Under the pieces are notes generated by a model. It ran no database searches and was not told the DNA's origin. It saw nothing but the letters and a program-made list of their open reading frames with translations. A stretch of 64,000 nucleotides of DNA from Buchnera aphidicola (Aphis nerii) (lineage in GTDB: Bacteria > Pseudomonadota > Gammaproteobacteria > Enterobacterales > Enterobacteriaceae): positions 124,001-188,000 of the forward strand of contig NZ_CP034885.1 of the NCBI RefSeq assembly GCF_005083105.1, given 5' to 3'. Made by a program: the position numbers and the translations under genes. This document shows, piece by piece, positions 30,174 through 41,406 of this stretch; positions within the stretch are counted from its first letter, which is position 1, and every line of letters begins with the position of its first letter.

Positions 30174-32983
30174 ATAAAAATTCGTTTTTCACCGTCACCT
30201 TGTGTATTGGAAATGCAACGTGTACAAATATTGTAGGTCTGTTTATTGGTAATAGGAATATTATAATGCCAACATCTTTCACATTTTTTATCCTGACTTT
30301 TTTCTAAAGATATTTTGCATTTAGAAAATAAAAAACTTTGTTTGATATTTTTTGGCGCTTTTTCATAATCTTCAACTACAACATAAGATGTTAAAAATAT
30401 AAATTTTAATTCCTTTCCTAAGACATCTAATTTTTCTTTTATTTCAGGTTTTACATATAATATAATAGATGCTTCTAATGAATTTTTTATTTTGTTATTT
30501 TTTATTTCTTTTTCTATAAATTTATTTATTTCATTTTTAATTTCTATTAATTGATTCCAAAATTGATGATTAAATAAATCATTATTTAATTTAAATAATT
30601 TATTAAACCATTCTTCTGTAAATACATATTTTGAATTTTTTCCAGGTAAATATTCCCATATTTCATTAGCAGTAAATGATAATATAGGTGATATCCATCT
30701 AACAAGTGCATGAAGTATATAATATATTGCTGTTTGACAACTTCTTCTTTCTAAACTGTTTTTTTGTAAAGTGTATTGTCTATCTTTTATAACATCTAGA
30801 TAAAAAGATCCCATTTCAATAGAACAAAAATGCATTAATCGTTGTATTACACCATGGAAGTTGTACTTATTATAAAGTAGAATAATCTCTTCTTGTAGTA
30901 TTTTTGTATGTGAAACAGCCCATTGATCTAAATAAATCATTTTTTCTTTTGGAATAATATTTTTGTTTGGATCGAAATCATTAATATTAGCTAACATAAA
31001 ACGTGCTGTATTTCTTATTCTTCGATAGATATCTGATGTTCTTTTTAAGATTTCTTCAGAAATAGTAATATCATTAGAATAATTTGAGGAAGCAACCCAA
31101 AGTCTTAAAATATCTGCACCTAGCGTATTTATTATGTCGTTAGGACTAATAGTATTACCTATAGATTTAGACATTTTTTGTCCTTTCCCATCTACTACAA
31201 AACCATGTGTTAAAACTTCAGAATAAGGTGCTTTTTGGTTAATTAACATAGATATCATTAACGATGACATAAACCAACCTCTATGTTGATCAGAACCTTC
31301 TAAGAACATATCTGCATGATTTTTCATATTTTTATTATTTTTATATTTTATTGATCTATGAGTGCTTCCTGATTCAAACCATACATCTAATATATCAAAA
31401 TTTTGATTATATAAATTAAATTCTTCACCTAATATTTCTTTTAAATTGATATTCCACCATGCTTGAATACCTTCTAATTTTACTTTTTTAATAATTTTTT
31501 TCATTATTAAAGAATTTTTAGGATGTATTTGATTTGTTTTTTTATTTATAAAAACAGATATTGGTACTCCCCATTGTCTTTGTCTTGAAATACACCAATC
31601 AGGTCTGTTTTTAATCATTTCTTCAATTTTCGATTTTCCCCATTTAGGGATCCAAGAAACTTTTTTAATTTCTTTAATAGTATTAAAACGCAAATGATTT
31701 TTATTAATATTAATAAACCATTGTGGAGTTGCTCGAAATATAATAGGATATTTATGTCTCCAGCAATGCGGATAGCTATGATTTAATAATGCATGATGTA
31801 ATAAACAATTATTATCAATTAATAATTGAATAATTATTTGATTAGCTCTGAAAATATTAATACCATCTAATTTTGGGTGTATATTTTTTTTAAAATTACC
31901 TTTTTCATTAATCAAGTTTATTGTATTAATATTGTATTTTTGACAAACAATATAATCATCTTCTCCATGATCTGGAGATGTATGAATTGCACCTGTTCCT
32001 GCTTCAGGAGTTACATGTGTTCCTAAGATTACAGGTAATAAAATATTTTTTAAAAATGGATGTGAAAATTTTATACCTTCTAATTTTTTACCTTCAGTAG
32101 AAAATAAACACTTCCAATTTTTTATTTTTAAATGATTAACAGTATTTTTTACAAGTTCTTTGGCTATAATTAAATTATATTTTTTGGTTTCAATAAGATC
32201 ATACTTAAAATCCGGATGAATTGTGATAGCTTGACTAGATGGTAAAGTCCATGGAGTAGTTGTCCAAATAGGCAGATATGTTTCTTTATTATTTAATATA
32301 TAAGTATTAAAAATTTTTTTTAAATTTTCATCATTACTTTTCATTGCAACGAAAATAGCGTCTGATTTTTTATTAAAATATTCGATTTCTGCATCAGATA
32401 AAGATGATTGACATTTTAAACACCAATGTACCGGTTTAAAATCTCTATATAAATATTTTTTTTCAATAATTTTAGAAAGTGTTTTTATTATATTTGCTTC
32501 GTTTTTATAATCCATTGTAAGATGGGAATTTTCCCAATCTCCAATTACACCTAATCTAATAAAATCTTTTTTTTGTTTTTTTACTTGATTTTTTGCATAT
32601 GTTCGACATTTTTCTTGAAATGTTGAAGTATTTATTGTTGTTTTAAGAATTCCAAGTTTTTCTTCAACTTTTTGCTCAATAGGTAGTCCATGACAATCCC
32701 ATGATGGTATATAAGGTGCATCAAAACCAGATAAATTTTTTGATTTAATGATTATATCTTTTAATATTTTGTTTACGGCGTGTCCAATATGAATATTACC
32801 ATTTGCATATGGAGGGCCATCGTGCAGAAAAAATATTTTTTTGTTTTCTTTATTTTTTCTAATCATCTTATAAAGATTATTTTCATGCCAATTTTTTAAG
32901 ATTTTAGGTTCTTTTTCAGTTAAATTAGCTCTCATAGAAAATTTTGTTTTAGGTAAATTTAAAGTTTTTTTGTAATCATGCAT
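30170..32983 (-). CDS. ileS: Isoleucyl-tRNA synthetase
   Basis: Charges tRNA-Ile (class I). I chose the ATG at 32983, giving 937 residues starting [15 protein letters not shown] (E. coli 938, MSDYKSTLNLPETGF); the frame is open 75 bases further but that extension is not conserved. Motifs: HIGH as [16 protein letters not shown] as GQKMSKSIG and the C-terminal zinc finger CERCWHY/CTRCIS. The CP1 editing domain keeps WTTTPWTLP (240-248) and [13 protein letters not shown] (with H334), although the residue equal to E. coli N250 is serine. Order ribF-ileS-lspA is as in E. coli. Confidence 0.97.
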   Translation of the reverse strand: MHDYKKTLNLPKTKFSMRANLTEKEPKILKNWHENNLYKMIRKNKENKKIFFLHDGPPYANGNIHIGHAVNKILKDIIIKSKNLSGFDAPYIPSWDCHGLPIEQKVEEKLGILKTTINTSTFQEKCRTYAKNQVKKQKKDFIRLGVIGDWENSHLTMDYKNEANIIKTLSKIIEKKYLYRDFKPVHWCLKCQSSLSDAEIEYFNKKSDAIFVAMKSNDENLKKIFNTYILNNKETYLPIWTTTPWTLPSSQAITIHPDFKYDLIETKKYNLIIAKELVKNTVNHLKIKNWKCLFSTEGKKLEGIKFSHPFLKNILLPVILGTHVTPEAGTGAIHTSPDHGEDDYIVCQKYNINTINLINEKGNFKKNIHPKLDGINIFRANQIIIQLLIDNNCLLHHALLNHSYPHCWRHKYPIIFRATPQWFININKNHLRFNTIKEIKKVSWIPKWGKSKIEEMIKNRPDWCISRQRQWGVPISVFINKKTNQIHPKNSLIMKKIIKKVKLEGIQAWWNINLKEILGEEFNLYNQNFDILDVWFESGSTHRSIKYKNNKNMKNHADMFLEGSDQHRGWFMSSLMISMLINQKAPYSEVLTHGFVVDGKGQKMSKSIGNTISPNDIINTLGADILRLWVASSNYSNDITISEEILKRTSDIYRRIRNTARFMLANINDFDPNKNIIPKEKMIYLDQWAVSHTKILQEEIILLYNKYNFHGVIQRLMHFCSIEMGSFYLDVIKDRQYTLQKNSLERRSCQTAIYYILHALVRWISPILSFTANEIWEYLPGKNSKYVFTEEWFNKLFKLNNDLFNHQFWNQLIEIKNEINKFIEKEIKNNKIKNSLEASIILYVKPEIKEKLDVLGKELKFIFLTSYVVVEDYEKAPKNIKQSFLFSKCKISLEKSQDKKCERCWHYNIPITNKQTYNICTRCISNTQGDGEKRIFI

Positions 32984-32993
32984 AATTTTATCT

Positions 32994-33941
32994 TTATTGT
33001 TTAAGTTCACAATGAAAATTTCTAAAATATTTTTTAGAAGTTTCAATATCTTTAGCAATTTGTTTTTTTAATCTTGGTATTGATGAAAAAAAATGTTCAT
33101 TTCTTATTTTTTTATGTAAAAAAACTTCTATTTTTTTATGATATAAATTGATATTTATATCAAATAAATGTACTTCAAGAATTTTATTTTTTGAATTTTG
33201 AATATAACTGGGTTTTATGCCTATATTACATATTCCAAAATACGTTTTTTTATAATTAACTGTAACAGCATATACACCCTTATTAATAGAAATATTTTTA
33301 TGTAATTTTATATTAGCTGTGGGATAACCTAGTGTTCTTCCTATTTGATCACCATAAACAACACGGCCAAATATACTAAATGGTCTTCCAAGTAATAATT
33401 TTGCTAATTTAACATTATTTTCTAATAAATATTTTCTAATGTTAGTACTACTAACTTTAATATTATTTTTATATACTGACTTAATAGTGAGAACATTAAA
33501 TTTATATTTTTTACTAGCTTCTTTTAGAAGTAAAACATTTCCATTTTTTTTACAACCAAACTTGAAATCTTCACCAATAATAATAAATTTTATATTTAAT
33601 TTATCAATTAATATTTTAATAATAAAATCTTCTGCAGTAAGATTTGAAAAAAAATTGTTAAATTTAATACATAAAACTATATCAATTTTGTGTAATTGAA
33701 TATATTTTATTTTTTCACGAAATTTCGTAATTCTTTTAGGAGGGTTTTGGCTCTTTAAAAATTCCAATGGTTGTGGTTCAAATAAAATTATTATTGTTGG
33801 TATTTTGTTTGTTTTACCTATTTTATATAATGTATAAAGTAATTTTTGATGTCCTAAATGTACTCCATCAAAATTTCCTATGCTTACTGCCGAATTAGAA
33901 TTTATTTTCTTTAGATTATGAATGCCTCGTATAATCCTCAT
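32994..33941 (-). CDS. ribF: Bifunctional riboflavin kinase / FAD synthetase
   Basis: Makes FMN and then FAD from riboflavin. It has 315 residues (E. coli 313). The N-terminal adenylyltransferase domain has [25 protein letters not shown] and [12 protein letters not shown]; the C-terminal kinase domain has [20 protein letters not shown] and the GVYAVTV block. It is the first gene of ribF-ileS-lspA and diverges from rpsT across a 173-base spacer. It supplies the FMN used by the complex I encoded downstream (inference). Confidence 0.96.
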   Translation of the reverse strand: MRIIRGIHNLKKINSNSAVSIGNFDGVHLGHQKLLYTLYKIGKTNKIPTIIILFEPQPLEFLKSQNPPKRITKFREKIKYIQLHKIDIVLCIKFNNFFSNLTAEDFIIKILIDKLNIKFIIIGEDFKFGCKKNGNVLLLKEASKKYKFNVLTIKSVYKNNIKVSSTNIRKYLLENNVKLAKLLLGRPFSIFGRVVYGDQIGRTLGYPTANIKLHKNISINKGVYAVTVNYKKTYFGICNIGIKPSYIQNSKNKILEVHLFDININLYHKKIEVFLHKKIRNEHFFSSIPRLKKQIAKDIETSKKYFRNFHCELKQ

Positions 33942-34002
33942 TATTAAATTAACCTGATTAAATAAAGTAAAAATATATCATAAAATTTATTAATAATAAC
34001 AG

Positions 34003-34032
34003 TTGTTTTATAAGGTATAATATTAATATAAT
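34003..34032 (+). promoter_or_regulatory. Possible sigma-70 promoter of rpsT
   Basis: TTGTTT (34003-34008) and TATAAT (34027-34032) are 18 bases apart and about 83 bases before the rpsT start. Other TATAAT-like boxes are close by, so this is a candidate only. Confidence 0.35.
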
Positions 34033-34114
34033 CTATTATCTTTGCTACTGATTTTTATTTTTTTTTGTACTATATTTTTTATACTTTATCATTTTAAATA
34101 TCTAGGAGTCAAAA

Positions 34115-34384
34115 TTGGCAAATATTAAATCATCTAAAAAAGATTCAATAGTATCTGAACAACGTCGCAAAAAAAATACAAGTCAACGTTCGAAAGTTCG
34201 TACTTTTATTAAAAAAGTTCGATTAGCTATTGTTTCTAAAGATAAAAGTAAAGCGGAAGACGCTTTTAAAAGTATGCAACCTATTATTGATAAATATGCA
34301 ACTAAGGGTTTAATACATAAAAATAAAGCTGCAAGGCATAAATCTATTTTATTATCACAAATTAAAAAATTAATTTTAAATTAG
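34115..34384 (+). CDS. rpsT: 30S ribosomal protein S20 (UUG start)
   Basis: A 16S rRNA-binding protein of the small subunit. It has 89 residues (E. coli 87) and starts at TTG (34115) as [10 protein letters not shown], with TAGGAG at 34103-34108 as ribosome site. E. coli rpsT also starts at UUG, and this weak codon takes part in autoregulation of S20. [35 protein letters not shown] and IKKL are the family blocks. Divergent from ribF; convergent with dnaJ. Confidence 0.96.
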   Translation: MANIKSSKKDSIVSEQRRKKNTSQRSKVRTFIKKVRLAIVSKDKSKAEDAFKSMQPIIDKYATKGLIHKNKAARHKSILLSQIKKLILN

Positions 34385-34395
34385 TTTTTTTATAT

Positions 34396-34424
34396 AGTAT
34401 TGCCTCTAAAAGAAGCAATACTTT
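34396..34424. terminator. Hairpin between convergent rpsT and dnaJ, probable bidirectional terminator
   Basis: AGTATTGCCTCT (34396-34407) and AGAAGCAATACT (34411-34422) form a 12-base stem with one mismatch and a three-base loop. It lies 11 bases after rpsT and 10 bases after dnaJ on the other strand. Only short T runs follow on the plus strand. Confidence 0.65.
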
Positions 34425-34432
34425 ATAGTATT

Positions 34433-35569
34433 TTATTTTGTTAAATCGTCAAAAAATCTTTTTACTCCATCGAAAAATCTTTTGGAACGAGGTGTATTTT
34501 TTTCACCTTTAAAACCGTTTAAACTTTTTCCTAATTCATTTAAAAGATATTTTTGTTGTTCATTAAGATTTACTGGCGTTTCTACTACTACGCGACATAA
34601 TAAGTCACCTTGTTTCCTGTTTTGAACTGACTTTACACCTCGGCCTTTAATACGAAAAAGTTTTCCTGATTGTGTTTCAGATGGTATTTTTAATTTAACA
34701 CGACCATCTAATGTTGGAACTTCGATTTCTCCTCCTAATGCTGCCATAGTGAAGTTAATTGGTACTTCACAGTAAAGATTGTTTTCCTCTCTTTCAAAAA
34801 TAAGATGTTTACTGACAGTAATTTGCACATAAAGATCACCTGATTGTGCACCATTGATACCAGCTTCTCCCTCATTATTTAATCGAATGCGATCATTAGT
34901 GTCTACACCAGGTGGAATTTTTACCGATAATATTTTATTAGTTTTAATTCTTCCTTGTCCTTTACATATATTGCATGGATCTTTGATTATAGTTCCTTGT
35001 TCATTGCATGTAGGACAAGATTGTTGAACTGTAAAAAATCCTTTTCTCATATGTATTTGACCTCTTCCATGGCAAGTAGTGCAATGCTGAGGTTTACTTC
35101 CTTTTCTAGCTCCAGTTCCATAACAATTTTGGCATTTTTGAAATGTTGGAATACGTATTTCTTTTATTGTTCCTTTTACAGCTTCTTCCAATGAAATATC
35201 CATATTATAGCATAAATCAGCTCCTTTTTTTACCCTTTGATTCCTATTTCCGCCGAAAATATCTCCGAAAACATCTCCAAAAATATCACCAAAATCTGTA
35301 GAACTAGTAAAAGTACTGTAAGTTGTATTTTGATTATGACCATTTTCAAAAGCTGCATGCCCATATTGATCATATGCATTTCTTTTTTCTTGATTAATTA
35401 AAACTTCATAAGCTTCTTTTATTTCTTTAAATTTATTTTCAGCATTTTTATCACCTTGATTTCTATCAGGATGATATTTCATTGCTAATTTTTTATAAGC
35501 TTTTTTAATTTCACGTTCTTCAGCTGATTTAGAGACTCCTAAAATTTGATAGTAATCTTTTTTTCCCAT
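34433..35569 (-). CDS. dnaJ: Chaperone protein DnaJ
   Basis: Hsp40 co-chaperone that presents substrates to DnaK and stimulates its ATPase. It has 378 residues (E. coli 376). Order: J domain 1-70 with the HPD motif in [11 protein letters not shown]; a short G/F-rich linker about 75-110; four zinc-finger repeats [24 protein letters not shown] and CNICKGQG at about 145-210; then the C-terminal substrate domains. It is the second gene of dnaK-dnaJ; the 80-base spacer has a strong hairpin. Confidence 0.97.
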   Translation of the reverse strand: MGKKDYYQILGVSKSAEEREIKKAYKKLAMKYHPDRNQGDKNAENKFKEIKEAYEVLINQEKRNAYDQYGHAAFENGHNQNTTYSTFTSSTDFGDIFGDVFGDIFGGNRNQRVKKGADLCYNMDISLEEAVKGTIKEIRIPTFQKCQNCYGTGARKGSKPQHCTTCHGRGQIHMRKGFFTVQQSCPTCNEQGTIIKDPCNICKGQGRIKTNKILSVKIPPGVDTNDRIRLNNEGEAGINGAQSGDLYVQITVSKHLIFEREENNLYCEVPINFTMAALGGEIEVPTLDGRVKLKIPSETQSGKLFRIKGRGVKSVQNRKQGDLLCRVVVETPVNLNEQQKYLLNELGKSLNGFKGEKNTPRSKRFFDGVKRFFDDLTK

Positions 35570-35598
35570 TATTACTCTTCCTGCTTTTAAAATAATTA

Positions 35599-35628
35599 CA
35601 CGGGCGTAGATATTTTTCTACGCCCGTG
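35599..35628 (-). promoter_or_regulatory. Strong GC-rich hairpin between dnaK and dnaJ
   Basis: CACGGGCGTAGA (35599-35610) and TCTACGCCCGTG (35617-35628) form a perfect 12-base stem, eight of its pairs G-C. It is the most GC-rich structure in the spacers. It may act as a partial terminator lowering dnaJ output relative to dnaK, or as an mRNA 3'-stabiliser of the dnaK part; no T run follows in the direction of transcription, which argues against full termination. Confidence 0.6.
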
Positions 35629-35649
35629 CTAGTTTTTAGACGGTTATAA

Positions 35650-37566
35650 TTATTTTTTAGGATCTTTTATTTCTTCAAATTCTGCATCTACAACATTTTC
35701 ATCTTTTTTTGATGTAGATGTTTTATTTTCATTATTTATATTTTCTTCTGACTGTTTTTGATTAATTTCAGTTAGCTTAGATGAAATTTTTAAGAGATTT
35801 TGTATGTTTTTTTCGATTTCAGATTTACTTTCTCCTTTTAATGATTGTTCTAATTCATCTATAGCTGATTGTATTGTGTTTTGATCTTCAACTTTAATTT
35901 TTGTTTTGTTTTCATTTAGTTGTTTTTTTGTACTATGAATTAGTTGGTCACCTTGATTACGTATTTGAATTAATTCTTCAAATTTACGATCTGCTTCAGA
36001 GTTTGCTTCTGCATCATTGATCATTTTTTTAATTTCTGATTCATTTAGTCCAGACGAGGCTTTAATAGTAATTTTTTGTTCTTTACCAGTTTTTTTATCT
36101 TTTGCTGAAACATGTAATATCCCATCGGAATCAATATCAAATGTTACTTCGATTTGAGCTGTTCCTCTAGGTGCAGGTTCAATGCCATCTAAGTTAAATT
36201 GACCCAAAGACTTATTGTCTGAAGCTCTTTTTCTTTCACCCTGTAGTACATGTATTGTTACTGCTGATTGATTATCTTCTGCTGTTGAAAAAACTTGACT
36301 ATGTTTTGTAGGAATTGTAGTGTTTTTGTTAATAAGTGCTGTCATTACACCACCCATAGTTTCAATTCCCAAGGATAATGGAGTTACATCAAGAAGTAAA
36401 ACATCTTTAACATCACCTGAAAGAACGCCTCCTTGAACTGCAGCTCCAACTGCTACTGCTTCATCTGGATTAACATCTTTTCTAGGTTCTTTTCCAAAAA
36501 AATCAGCTACTTTAGATTGAACCATAGGCATTCTTGTTTGACCACCTACTAATATTACATCATGAATATCTGAAATTGATAAGCCTGCATCTTTCAATGC
36601 TACTTTCAGTGGTTCAATAGATCTTAATACTAAATCTTCTACTAAAGATTCAAGTTTTGAACGAGTAACTTTAATGTTTAAATGTTTTGGACCATTAGAA
36701 TCTGCTGTGATATATGGTAAATTTACGTCTGTTTGCTGTGCTGATGATAGCTCAATTTTAGCTTTTTCTGCAGATTCCTTTAGTCTTTGCATCGCTAGTG
36801 AATCATTTCGTAAATCAATACCTTGCTCTTTTTTGAATTCATTTACTAAATAATTAATTAGTCTACTATCAAAATCTTCTCCTCCAAGATGTGTATCACC
36901 ATTGGTTGCAAGTACTTCAAATGTTTTTTCTTTATCTACATCATCTATTTCAATAATTGATATGTCAAAAGTTCCACCACCTAAATCATAAACAGCGATG
37001 GTTCGATTTCCTTTGCCTTTATCTAAACCATATGCAAGTGCTGCAGCTGTAGGTTCATTTATGATTCTCTTAACTTCTAAACCAGCAATTCTACCTGCAT
37101 CTTTAGTCGCTTGTCGTTGAGCATCATTAAAATAAGCAGGTACTGTAATTACAGCTTCATTTATTGATTCTCCTAAATAATCTTCTGCAGTTTTTTTCAT
37201 TTTTTTTAAAACTTCTGCAGAAATTTGAGGAGGAGCCATTTTTTTTCTTTTTACATCAATCCACGCATCTCCATTTTCAGAATTAATGATATTATATGGC
37301 ATAATTTTTATATCACGTTGCACTTCTTCATCTTTAAATTTCCGACCAATTAAACGTTTTATAGCAAATAAAGTATTTTTTGGGTTTGTAATAGCCTGAC
37401 GTTTAGCAGGTTGTCCTACTAATACTTCACCTTCTTGAGTATATGCAATGATTGAAGGCGTAGTACGATCTCCTTCTGCATTTTCTAAAACACGAGGTTT
37501 GTTGCCGTCCATAATAGCAACACAAGAGTTGGTTGTTCCCAAGTCGATACCAATAATTTTACCCAT
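35650..37566 (-). CDS. dnaK: Chaperone protein DnaK (Hsp70)
   Basis: ATP-driven Hsp70 chaperone. I chose the ATG at 37566, giving 638 residues (equal to E. coli) that start [21 protein letters not shown], with GGAG ten bases upstream; an in-frame start 36 bases earlier is not conserved. ATPase signatures [23 protein letters not shown] and [14 protein letters not shown] are intact, followed by the substrate-binding domain and a charged C terminus ending EEIKDPKK. A sigma-32 promoter lies about 120 bases upstream. The high conservation relative to other genes suggests strong expression and selection. Confidence 0.98.
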   Translation of the reverse strand: MGKIIGIDLGTTNSCVAIMDGNKPRVLENAEGDRTTPSIIAYTQEGEVLVGQPAKRQAITNPKNTLFAIKRLIGRKFKDEEVQRDIKIMPYNIINSENGDAWIDVKRKKMAPPQISAEVLKKMKKTAEDYLGESINEAVITVPAYFNDAQRQATKDAGRIAGLEVKRIINEPTAAALAYGLDKGKGNRTIAVYDLGGGTFDISIIEIDDVDKEKTFEVLATNGDTHLGGEDFDSRLINYLVNEFKKEQGIDLRNDSLAMQRLKESAEKAKIELSSAQQTDVNLPYITADSNGPKHLNIKVTRSKLESLVEDLVLRSIEPLKVALKDAGLSISDIHDVILVGGQTRMPMVQSKVADFFGKEPRKDVNPDEAVAVGAAVQGGVLSGDVKDVLLLDVTPLSLGIETMGGVMTALINKNTTIPTKHSQVFSTAEDNQSAVTIHVLQGERKRASDNKSLGQFNLDGIEPAPRGTAQIEVTFDIDSDGILHVSAKDKKTGKEQKITIKASSGLNESEIKKMINDAEANSEADRKFEELIQIRNQGDQLIHSTKKQLNENKTKIKVEDQNTIQSAIDELEQSLKGESKSEIEKNIQNLLKISSKLTEINQKQSEENINNENKTSTSKKDENVVDAEFEEIKDPKK

Positions 37567-37905
37567 TGTATTTCTCCTATTTTTGATAAATTGGGTGTTC
37601 AACCTTTATGTAACCATTTTTTTGGCTTGAATTAGCGACATAGGATTGTATTTTCATATTTATCTATCAGTGTTGTGATTATTAGATGGGGTCTTTTTTT
37701 AAGTCATCAAGGTCTGAGTCTAAAAAAAATGAGTTTTTCAATTTTCTGATTAAATCGAATATAATTTTGTTTGCTAAACATAATTTATTATTTTACATTT
37801 TTGATGTATATTGAATTTTGGTACTTTTATAAAATTACTTATTGAACCTTTATAATGTTAATCTTATTTATTGTATTAATTTAAAATAGTTTTTGAGGTT
37901 ATCTG
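37567..37905. other. Divergent control region dnaK-nuoA, 339 bases, without a gene
   Basis: The region holds the dnaK leader and sigma-32 promoter on the minus strand. On the plus strand a TATAAT at 37851-37856, about 50 bases before nuoA, could be a -10 box, but no well-placed -35 box was seen. A GAGG about ten bases before the nuoA ATG is its probable ribosome site. I see no coding frame or repeat in the rest. Confidence 0.65.
37684..37711 (-). promoter_or_regulatory. Sigma-32 heat-shock promoter of dnaK
   Basis: Reading the minus strand, CTTGAT (37711-37706) and CCCCATCT (37691-37684) are 14 bases apart. This fits the RpoH consensus CTTGAA-N13-15-CCCCAT. The flanks CCTTGATGAC and GACCCCAT agree with the E. 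coli dnaK P1 promoter as I recall it, and the distance to the start codon (about 120 bases) is similar. This is the clearest promoter in the window and implies a working RpoH elsewhere in the genome. Confidence 0.88.
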
Positions 37906-38289
37906 ATGTTAATGGTGAATATATTTGATAATAAAGAATATTTATCTTTTTTTTGTTTTATATTTTTTTCTTTGTTTTTTTGTGTTTTTATGTTGTTTTT
38001 AAGTTCATTATTAGGAGGTAAATCATTATCAAGATATAAACATACTCCGTTTGAATCAGGTATAGCACCAGTAGGAGATACACATTTACATTTTTCTGTT
38101 AAGTTTTATTTAGTTGCTATGTTTTTTGTAATATTTGATATGGAAGCTCTTTATTTATACGTGTGGTCTGTTAGCATAGTTGAAACAGGTTGGACAGGAT
38201 TTATTGAAGCTTTTATATTTATTTTATTTCTTTTGTTATCATTGTTTTATTTGGTTCGCATTAAAGCATTAAATTGGACACATAAATAA
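37906..38289 (+). CDS. nuoA: NADH-quinone oxidoreductase subunit A
   Basis: Membrane subunit of complex I near the quinone site. It has 127 residues (E. coli 147, with a longer hydrophilic tail). Three transmembrane helices lie at about 12-35, 66-88 and 98-120. [39 protein letters not shown] is the family block (read in parts), and [14 protein letters not shown] closes it. First gene of a full 13-gene nuo operon. Confidence 0.96.
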   Translation: MLMVNIFDNKEYLSFFCFIFFSLFFCVFMLFLSSLLGGKSLSRYKHTPFESGIAPVGDTHLHFSVKFYLVAMFFVIFDMEALYLYVWSVSIVETGWTGFIEAFIFILFLLLSLFYLVRIKALNWTHK

Positions 38290-38324
38290 AATATTTAAAT
38301 TCATTATATTTAGGATATAATTTG

Positions 38325-39011
38325 ATGAAATATAAAATGAATTATACTTTAACTAGAGCTGAAACAAAAAAATCTGATAAAAAATATCCCAAAGAAGTTA
38401 CTCATCTTTCAACAGATCCAGTAAAAAATTATTTAAAAAAAAATATTTTTTTAGGTAAAATTAATCAGTTACTTAATAAATTAGTAAATTGGGGACGAAA
38501 AAATTCTCTTTGGCCTTATAATTTTGGATTATCTTGTTGTTATGTAGAAATGGTCACTGCTTTTACCTCTACACATGATATAGCTCGTTTTGGTTCTGAA
38601 GTATTAAGGGCGTCTCCAAGACAAGCTGATGTTATGGTAATTGCAGGTACACCTTTTATTAAAATGGCTCCTATTATTCAAAGATTATATGACCAAATGT
38701 TAGAACCTAAATGGGTAATTTCTATGGGTGCATGTGCTAATTCTGGGGGAATGTATGACATTTATTCTGTAGTTCAAGGAGTAGATAAATTTTTACCAGT
38801 AGATATTTATATTCCTGGTTGCCCACCTAGGCCAGAAGCATATATACATGCTTTAACATTATTACAAAATTCAATTAATGAAGAAAGAAGACCACTATCT
38901 TGGGTAGTCGGAGAACAAGGTATATATAGAAAAAAAATGCTTTCAGAAAAGGTAAAAAAAAGAAGTAAAAGAATTTCCATTGTTAATCTTCCAACATCAG
39001 AAAAAATTTAA
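38325..39011 (+). CDS. nuoB: NADH-quinone oxidoreductase subunit B
   Basis: Carries the terminal 4Fe-4S cluster N2 that reduces quinone. Cluster cysteines are in [17 protein letters not shown] and PGCPPRPE. I chose the ATG at 38325 (228 residues), placed about nine bases after AGGA; the ATG at 38337 matches the E. coli start (MNYTLTR against MDYTLTR) but is far from that site. [17 protein letters not shown] and [15 protein letters not shown] are nearly identical to E. coli. Confidence 0.96.
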   Translation: MKYKMNYTLTRAETKKSDKKYPKEVTHLSTDPVKNYLKKNIFLGKINQLLNKLVNWGRKNSLWPYNFGLSCCYVEMVTAFTSTHDIARFGSEVLRASPRQADVMVIAGTPFIKMAPIIQRLYDQMLEPKWVISMGACANSGGMYDIYSVVQGVDKFLPVDIYIPGCPPRPEAYIHALTLLQNSINEERRPLSWVVGEQGIYRKKMLSEKVKKRSKRISIVNLPTSEKI

Positions 39012-39101
39012 TCTTTTAATATTTAAAATAATATCTTATTTAAAAATGATAAAAATTTAAAAAATATTTAATTTTTTAAAATCAATTACAATGAGAAATC
39101 C

Positions 39102-40895
39102 ATGATAGATGAAAAAAGTAGTGTTTTAAATAAAAATATTGAGAAAGATAATTTAAATGATTTGGTTTTTAAAAAACTATTTAATAATTTTGGAAAAGAT
39201 TTTTGTATTGTTCAAAAAACTAAAACTGGTTTTCCAATAATTTGGTTAAATAAAAATTTATTATTACAAGTTATTAAATGTTTATTTAATTCATCTTATT
39301 CTTATAATATGCTTTTTGATTTGCATGGTGTTGATGAACGTTTTCGATTACATAGAGAAAACTTGCCTCATGCAGATTTTTCAGTTTTTTATCATTTAAT
39401 ATCTATTAAATATAACATTGATTTTATGATAAAAGTACCCTTATTAGAAAAAGATTTAATTTTATCAACGTGTACTAATTTATTTCCTAATGCTAATTGG
39501 TATGAAAGAGAAACATGGGAAATGTTTGGTATTGTTTTTAAGAATCATCCAAATTTAACTCGTATTATTATGCCGCATACATGGAAAGGACATCCATTAA
39601 GAAAAGATTTTCCAGCAAGAGCTACTGAATTTAAAGCTTTTTTCTTAAATGAAGAAAAAGAAGATTTAGAAATGGATAGTCTAATATTTAAGCCTGAATT
39701 ATGGGGAATGAAGCGAAAAAATGAAAATGTGGATTTTATGTTTCTAAATTTAGGTCCTAATCATCCTTCTGCTCATGGTGCTTTTAGAATTGTTTTGCAG
39801 TTAGATGGTGAAAATATTGTTGATTGTGTCCCTGATATAGGATATCACCATCGGGGAGCAGAAAAAATGGCAGAACGTCAATCTTGGCATAGTTATATTC
39901 CATATACAGATAGAATTGAATATTTAGGTGGTTGTGTTAATGAAATGCCTTATATTTTAGCAATAGAAAAATTAGCTAATATTACGGTTCCAGAAAAAGT
40001 AGAAGTTATTCGAGTAATGTTATCTGAATTATTTCGTATTAATAGTCATTTATTATATATTTCTACTTTTATCCAGGATGTTGGATGTATGACACCTGTT
40101 TTTTTTGCTTTTACGGATCGTCAAAAAATTTATGATTTAATTGAAGCAATAACTGGAGCAAGAATGCATCCTGCTTGGTTTCGTATTGGCGGAGTAGCTA
40201 ATGATCTTCCAAAAGGATGGGATACTTTATTAAAGAATTTTCTTAAATGGATGCCTAAAAGGTTAAAATATTATATAGATGTAGCTTTAAAAAATACTAT
40301 TTTAATTAATCGTTCTAAAGGGATTGCTAAATATTCTCAAAAAGAAGCTTTAGAATGGGGTATAACAGGAGCTGGTTTACGTGCTACAGGTTTAGATTTT
40401 GACGTAAGAAAATGGAGACCATATTCTGGCTATCAAAATTATACTTTTGAAATACCAATTGGTAATGGAACAAGTGATTGCTATTCTAGAGTAATGATCA
40501 AAGTAGAAGAAATTTATCAAAGTCTCTCAATTTTAAAACAATGTTTAAATAATATGCCTGAGGGTCCTTTTAAAGCTGATCATCCATTGACTACACCTCC
40601 TCCTAAAGAAAACGTACTTAAAGACATTGATAGTATGATTACTCATTTTTTACAGGTATCATGGGGTCCAGTGATTCCAAACAATGAAAGTTTTCAAATG
40701 ATTGAAGCAACTAAAGGTATTAATAGCTATTATTTAATTAGTGATGGAGGTACTATGAGTTATAGAACAAGAATACGTACGCCTAGTTTTGCACATTTAC
40801 AGCAAATACCTTCAGTAATTCGTGGAAGTTTAATATCCGATTTAATTGTGTATTTAGGCAGTATAGATTTTGTTATGTCAGACGTGGATAGATAA
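39102..40895 (+). CDS. nuoC: NADH-quinone oxidoreductase fused subunit C/D
   Basis: Fused peripheral-arm subunit as in E. coli; 597 residues. The 30-kDa NuoC part is about 1-190 ([35 protein letters not shown]). The 49-kDa NuoD part, from about 205, has [43 protein letters not shown] and the C-terminal [19 protein letters not shown] ending ([14 protein letters not shown]). NuoD forms much of the quinone pocket with NuoB. The stop is two bases from the nuoE ATG. Confidence 0.97.
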   Translation: MIDEKSSVLNKNIEKDNLNDLVFKKLFNNFGKDFCIVQKTKTGFPIIWLNKNLLLQVIKCLFNSSYSYNMLFDLHGVDERFRLHRENLPHADFSVFYHLISIKYNIDFMIKVPLLEKDLILSTCTNLFPNANWYERETWEMFGIVFKNHPNLTRIIMPHTWKGHPLRKDFPARATEFKAFFLNEEKEDLEMDSLIFKPELWGMKRKNENVDFMFLNLGPNHPSAHGAFRIVLQLDGENIVDCVPDIGYHHRGAEKMAERQSWHSYIPYTDRIEYLGGCVNEMPYILAIEKLANITVPEKVEVIRVMLSELFRINSHLLYISTFIQDVGCMTPVFFAFTDRQKIYDLIEAITGARMHPAWFRIGGVANDLPKGWDTLLKNFLKWMPKRLKYYIDVALKNTILINRSKGIAKYSQKEALEWGITGAGLRATGLDFDVRKWRPYSGYQNYTFEIPIGNGTSDCYSRVMIKVEEIYQSLSILKQCLNNMPEGPFKADHPLTTPPPKENVLKDIDSMITHFLQVSWGPVIPNNESFQMIEATKGINSYYLISDGGTMSYRTRIRTPSFAHLQQIPSVIRGSLISDLIVYLGSIDFVMSDVDR

Positions 40896-40897
40896 TT

Positions 40898-41406
40898 ATG
40901 AAGAAAAAAAAAAACAATTACGAGAAATTTCTACGACATTTATATTAAGTTCCTTTGAAATTGATGAAATAGAAAAGCAAAAAAAATATTATGAAAATTA
41001 TAGAGCAATTATAATAGAAGCATTGAAAATTGTTCAGAAAAAACGTGGTTGGGTGCCTGATTCTGCTATTGTTGAAATTGCAAAAATACTTAATATAAGT
41101 TCAAGTGATATAGAAAGTGTAGCAACTTTTTATAGTCAAATTTATCGACAACCTGTAGGACGTAATATAATTCGTTATTGTGATAGCGTAGTTTGTTATT
41201 TAATGGGTTATCAAAAAATTAAAAAAGTATTAGAAAATCACTTATCAATTAAGAAAGGTGATACTACTTTAGATAAACGATTTACATTATTGCCAGTTTG
41301 TTGTTTAGGTAACTGTGACAAAAGCCCGACTATAATGATCAATGAAGATTTATATTCTAAATTAACTCCAGAATCTACAATAAATTTACTGGAATCGTAT
41401 AAATGA
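40898..41406 (+). CDS. nuoE: NADH-quinone oxidoreductase subunit E, frame interrupted at an A11 run after the start
   Basis: 24-kDa-type subunit with a 2Fe-2S cluster beside the FMN subunit. Cluster cysteines lie in YCDSVVC and [10 protein letters not shown], and [35 protein letters not shown] and [14 protein letters not shown] are conserved. The only ATG is at 40898, two bases after the nuoC stop, but 11 A's at 40904-40914 put it out of frame. With 12 A's it would read [12 protein letters not shown] and give 169 residues (E. coli 166). In the uninterrupted frame the only start is TTG at 40870, inside nuoC and without a ribosome site. I infer slippage-dependent expression or a miscalled base. 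The stop overlaps the nuoF start. Confidence 0.9.

Noticed and set aside
37600..37680. A second sigma-32 promoter in the dnaK leader, and a sigma-32 -35 box (CTTGAA, 37625-37630) towards nuoA
   Set aside because: No CCCCAT-like -10 box lies at the right spacing on either strand.
40870..40897. TTG at 40870 as the true nuoE start
   Set aside because: It lies inside nuoC, has no ribosome site and adds residues not conserved with E. coli, whereas the ATG at 40898 directly follows the nuoC stop. It is still possible if the A11 tract is real and not rescued.
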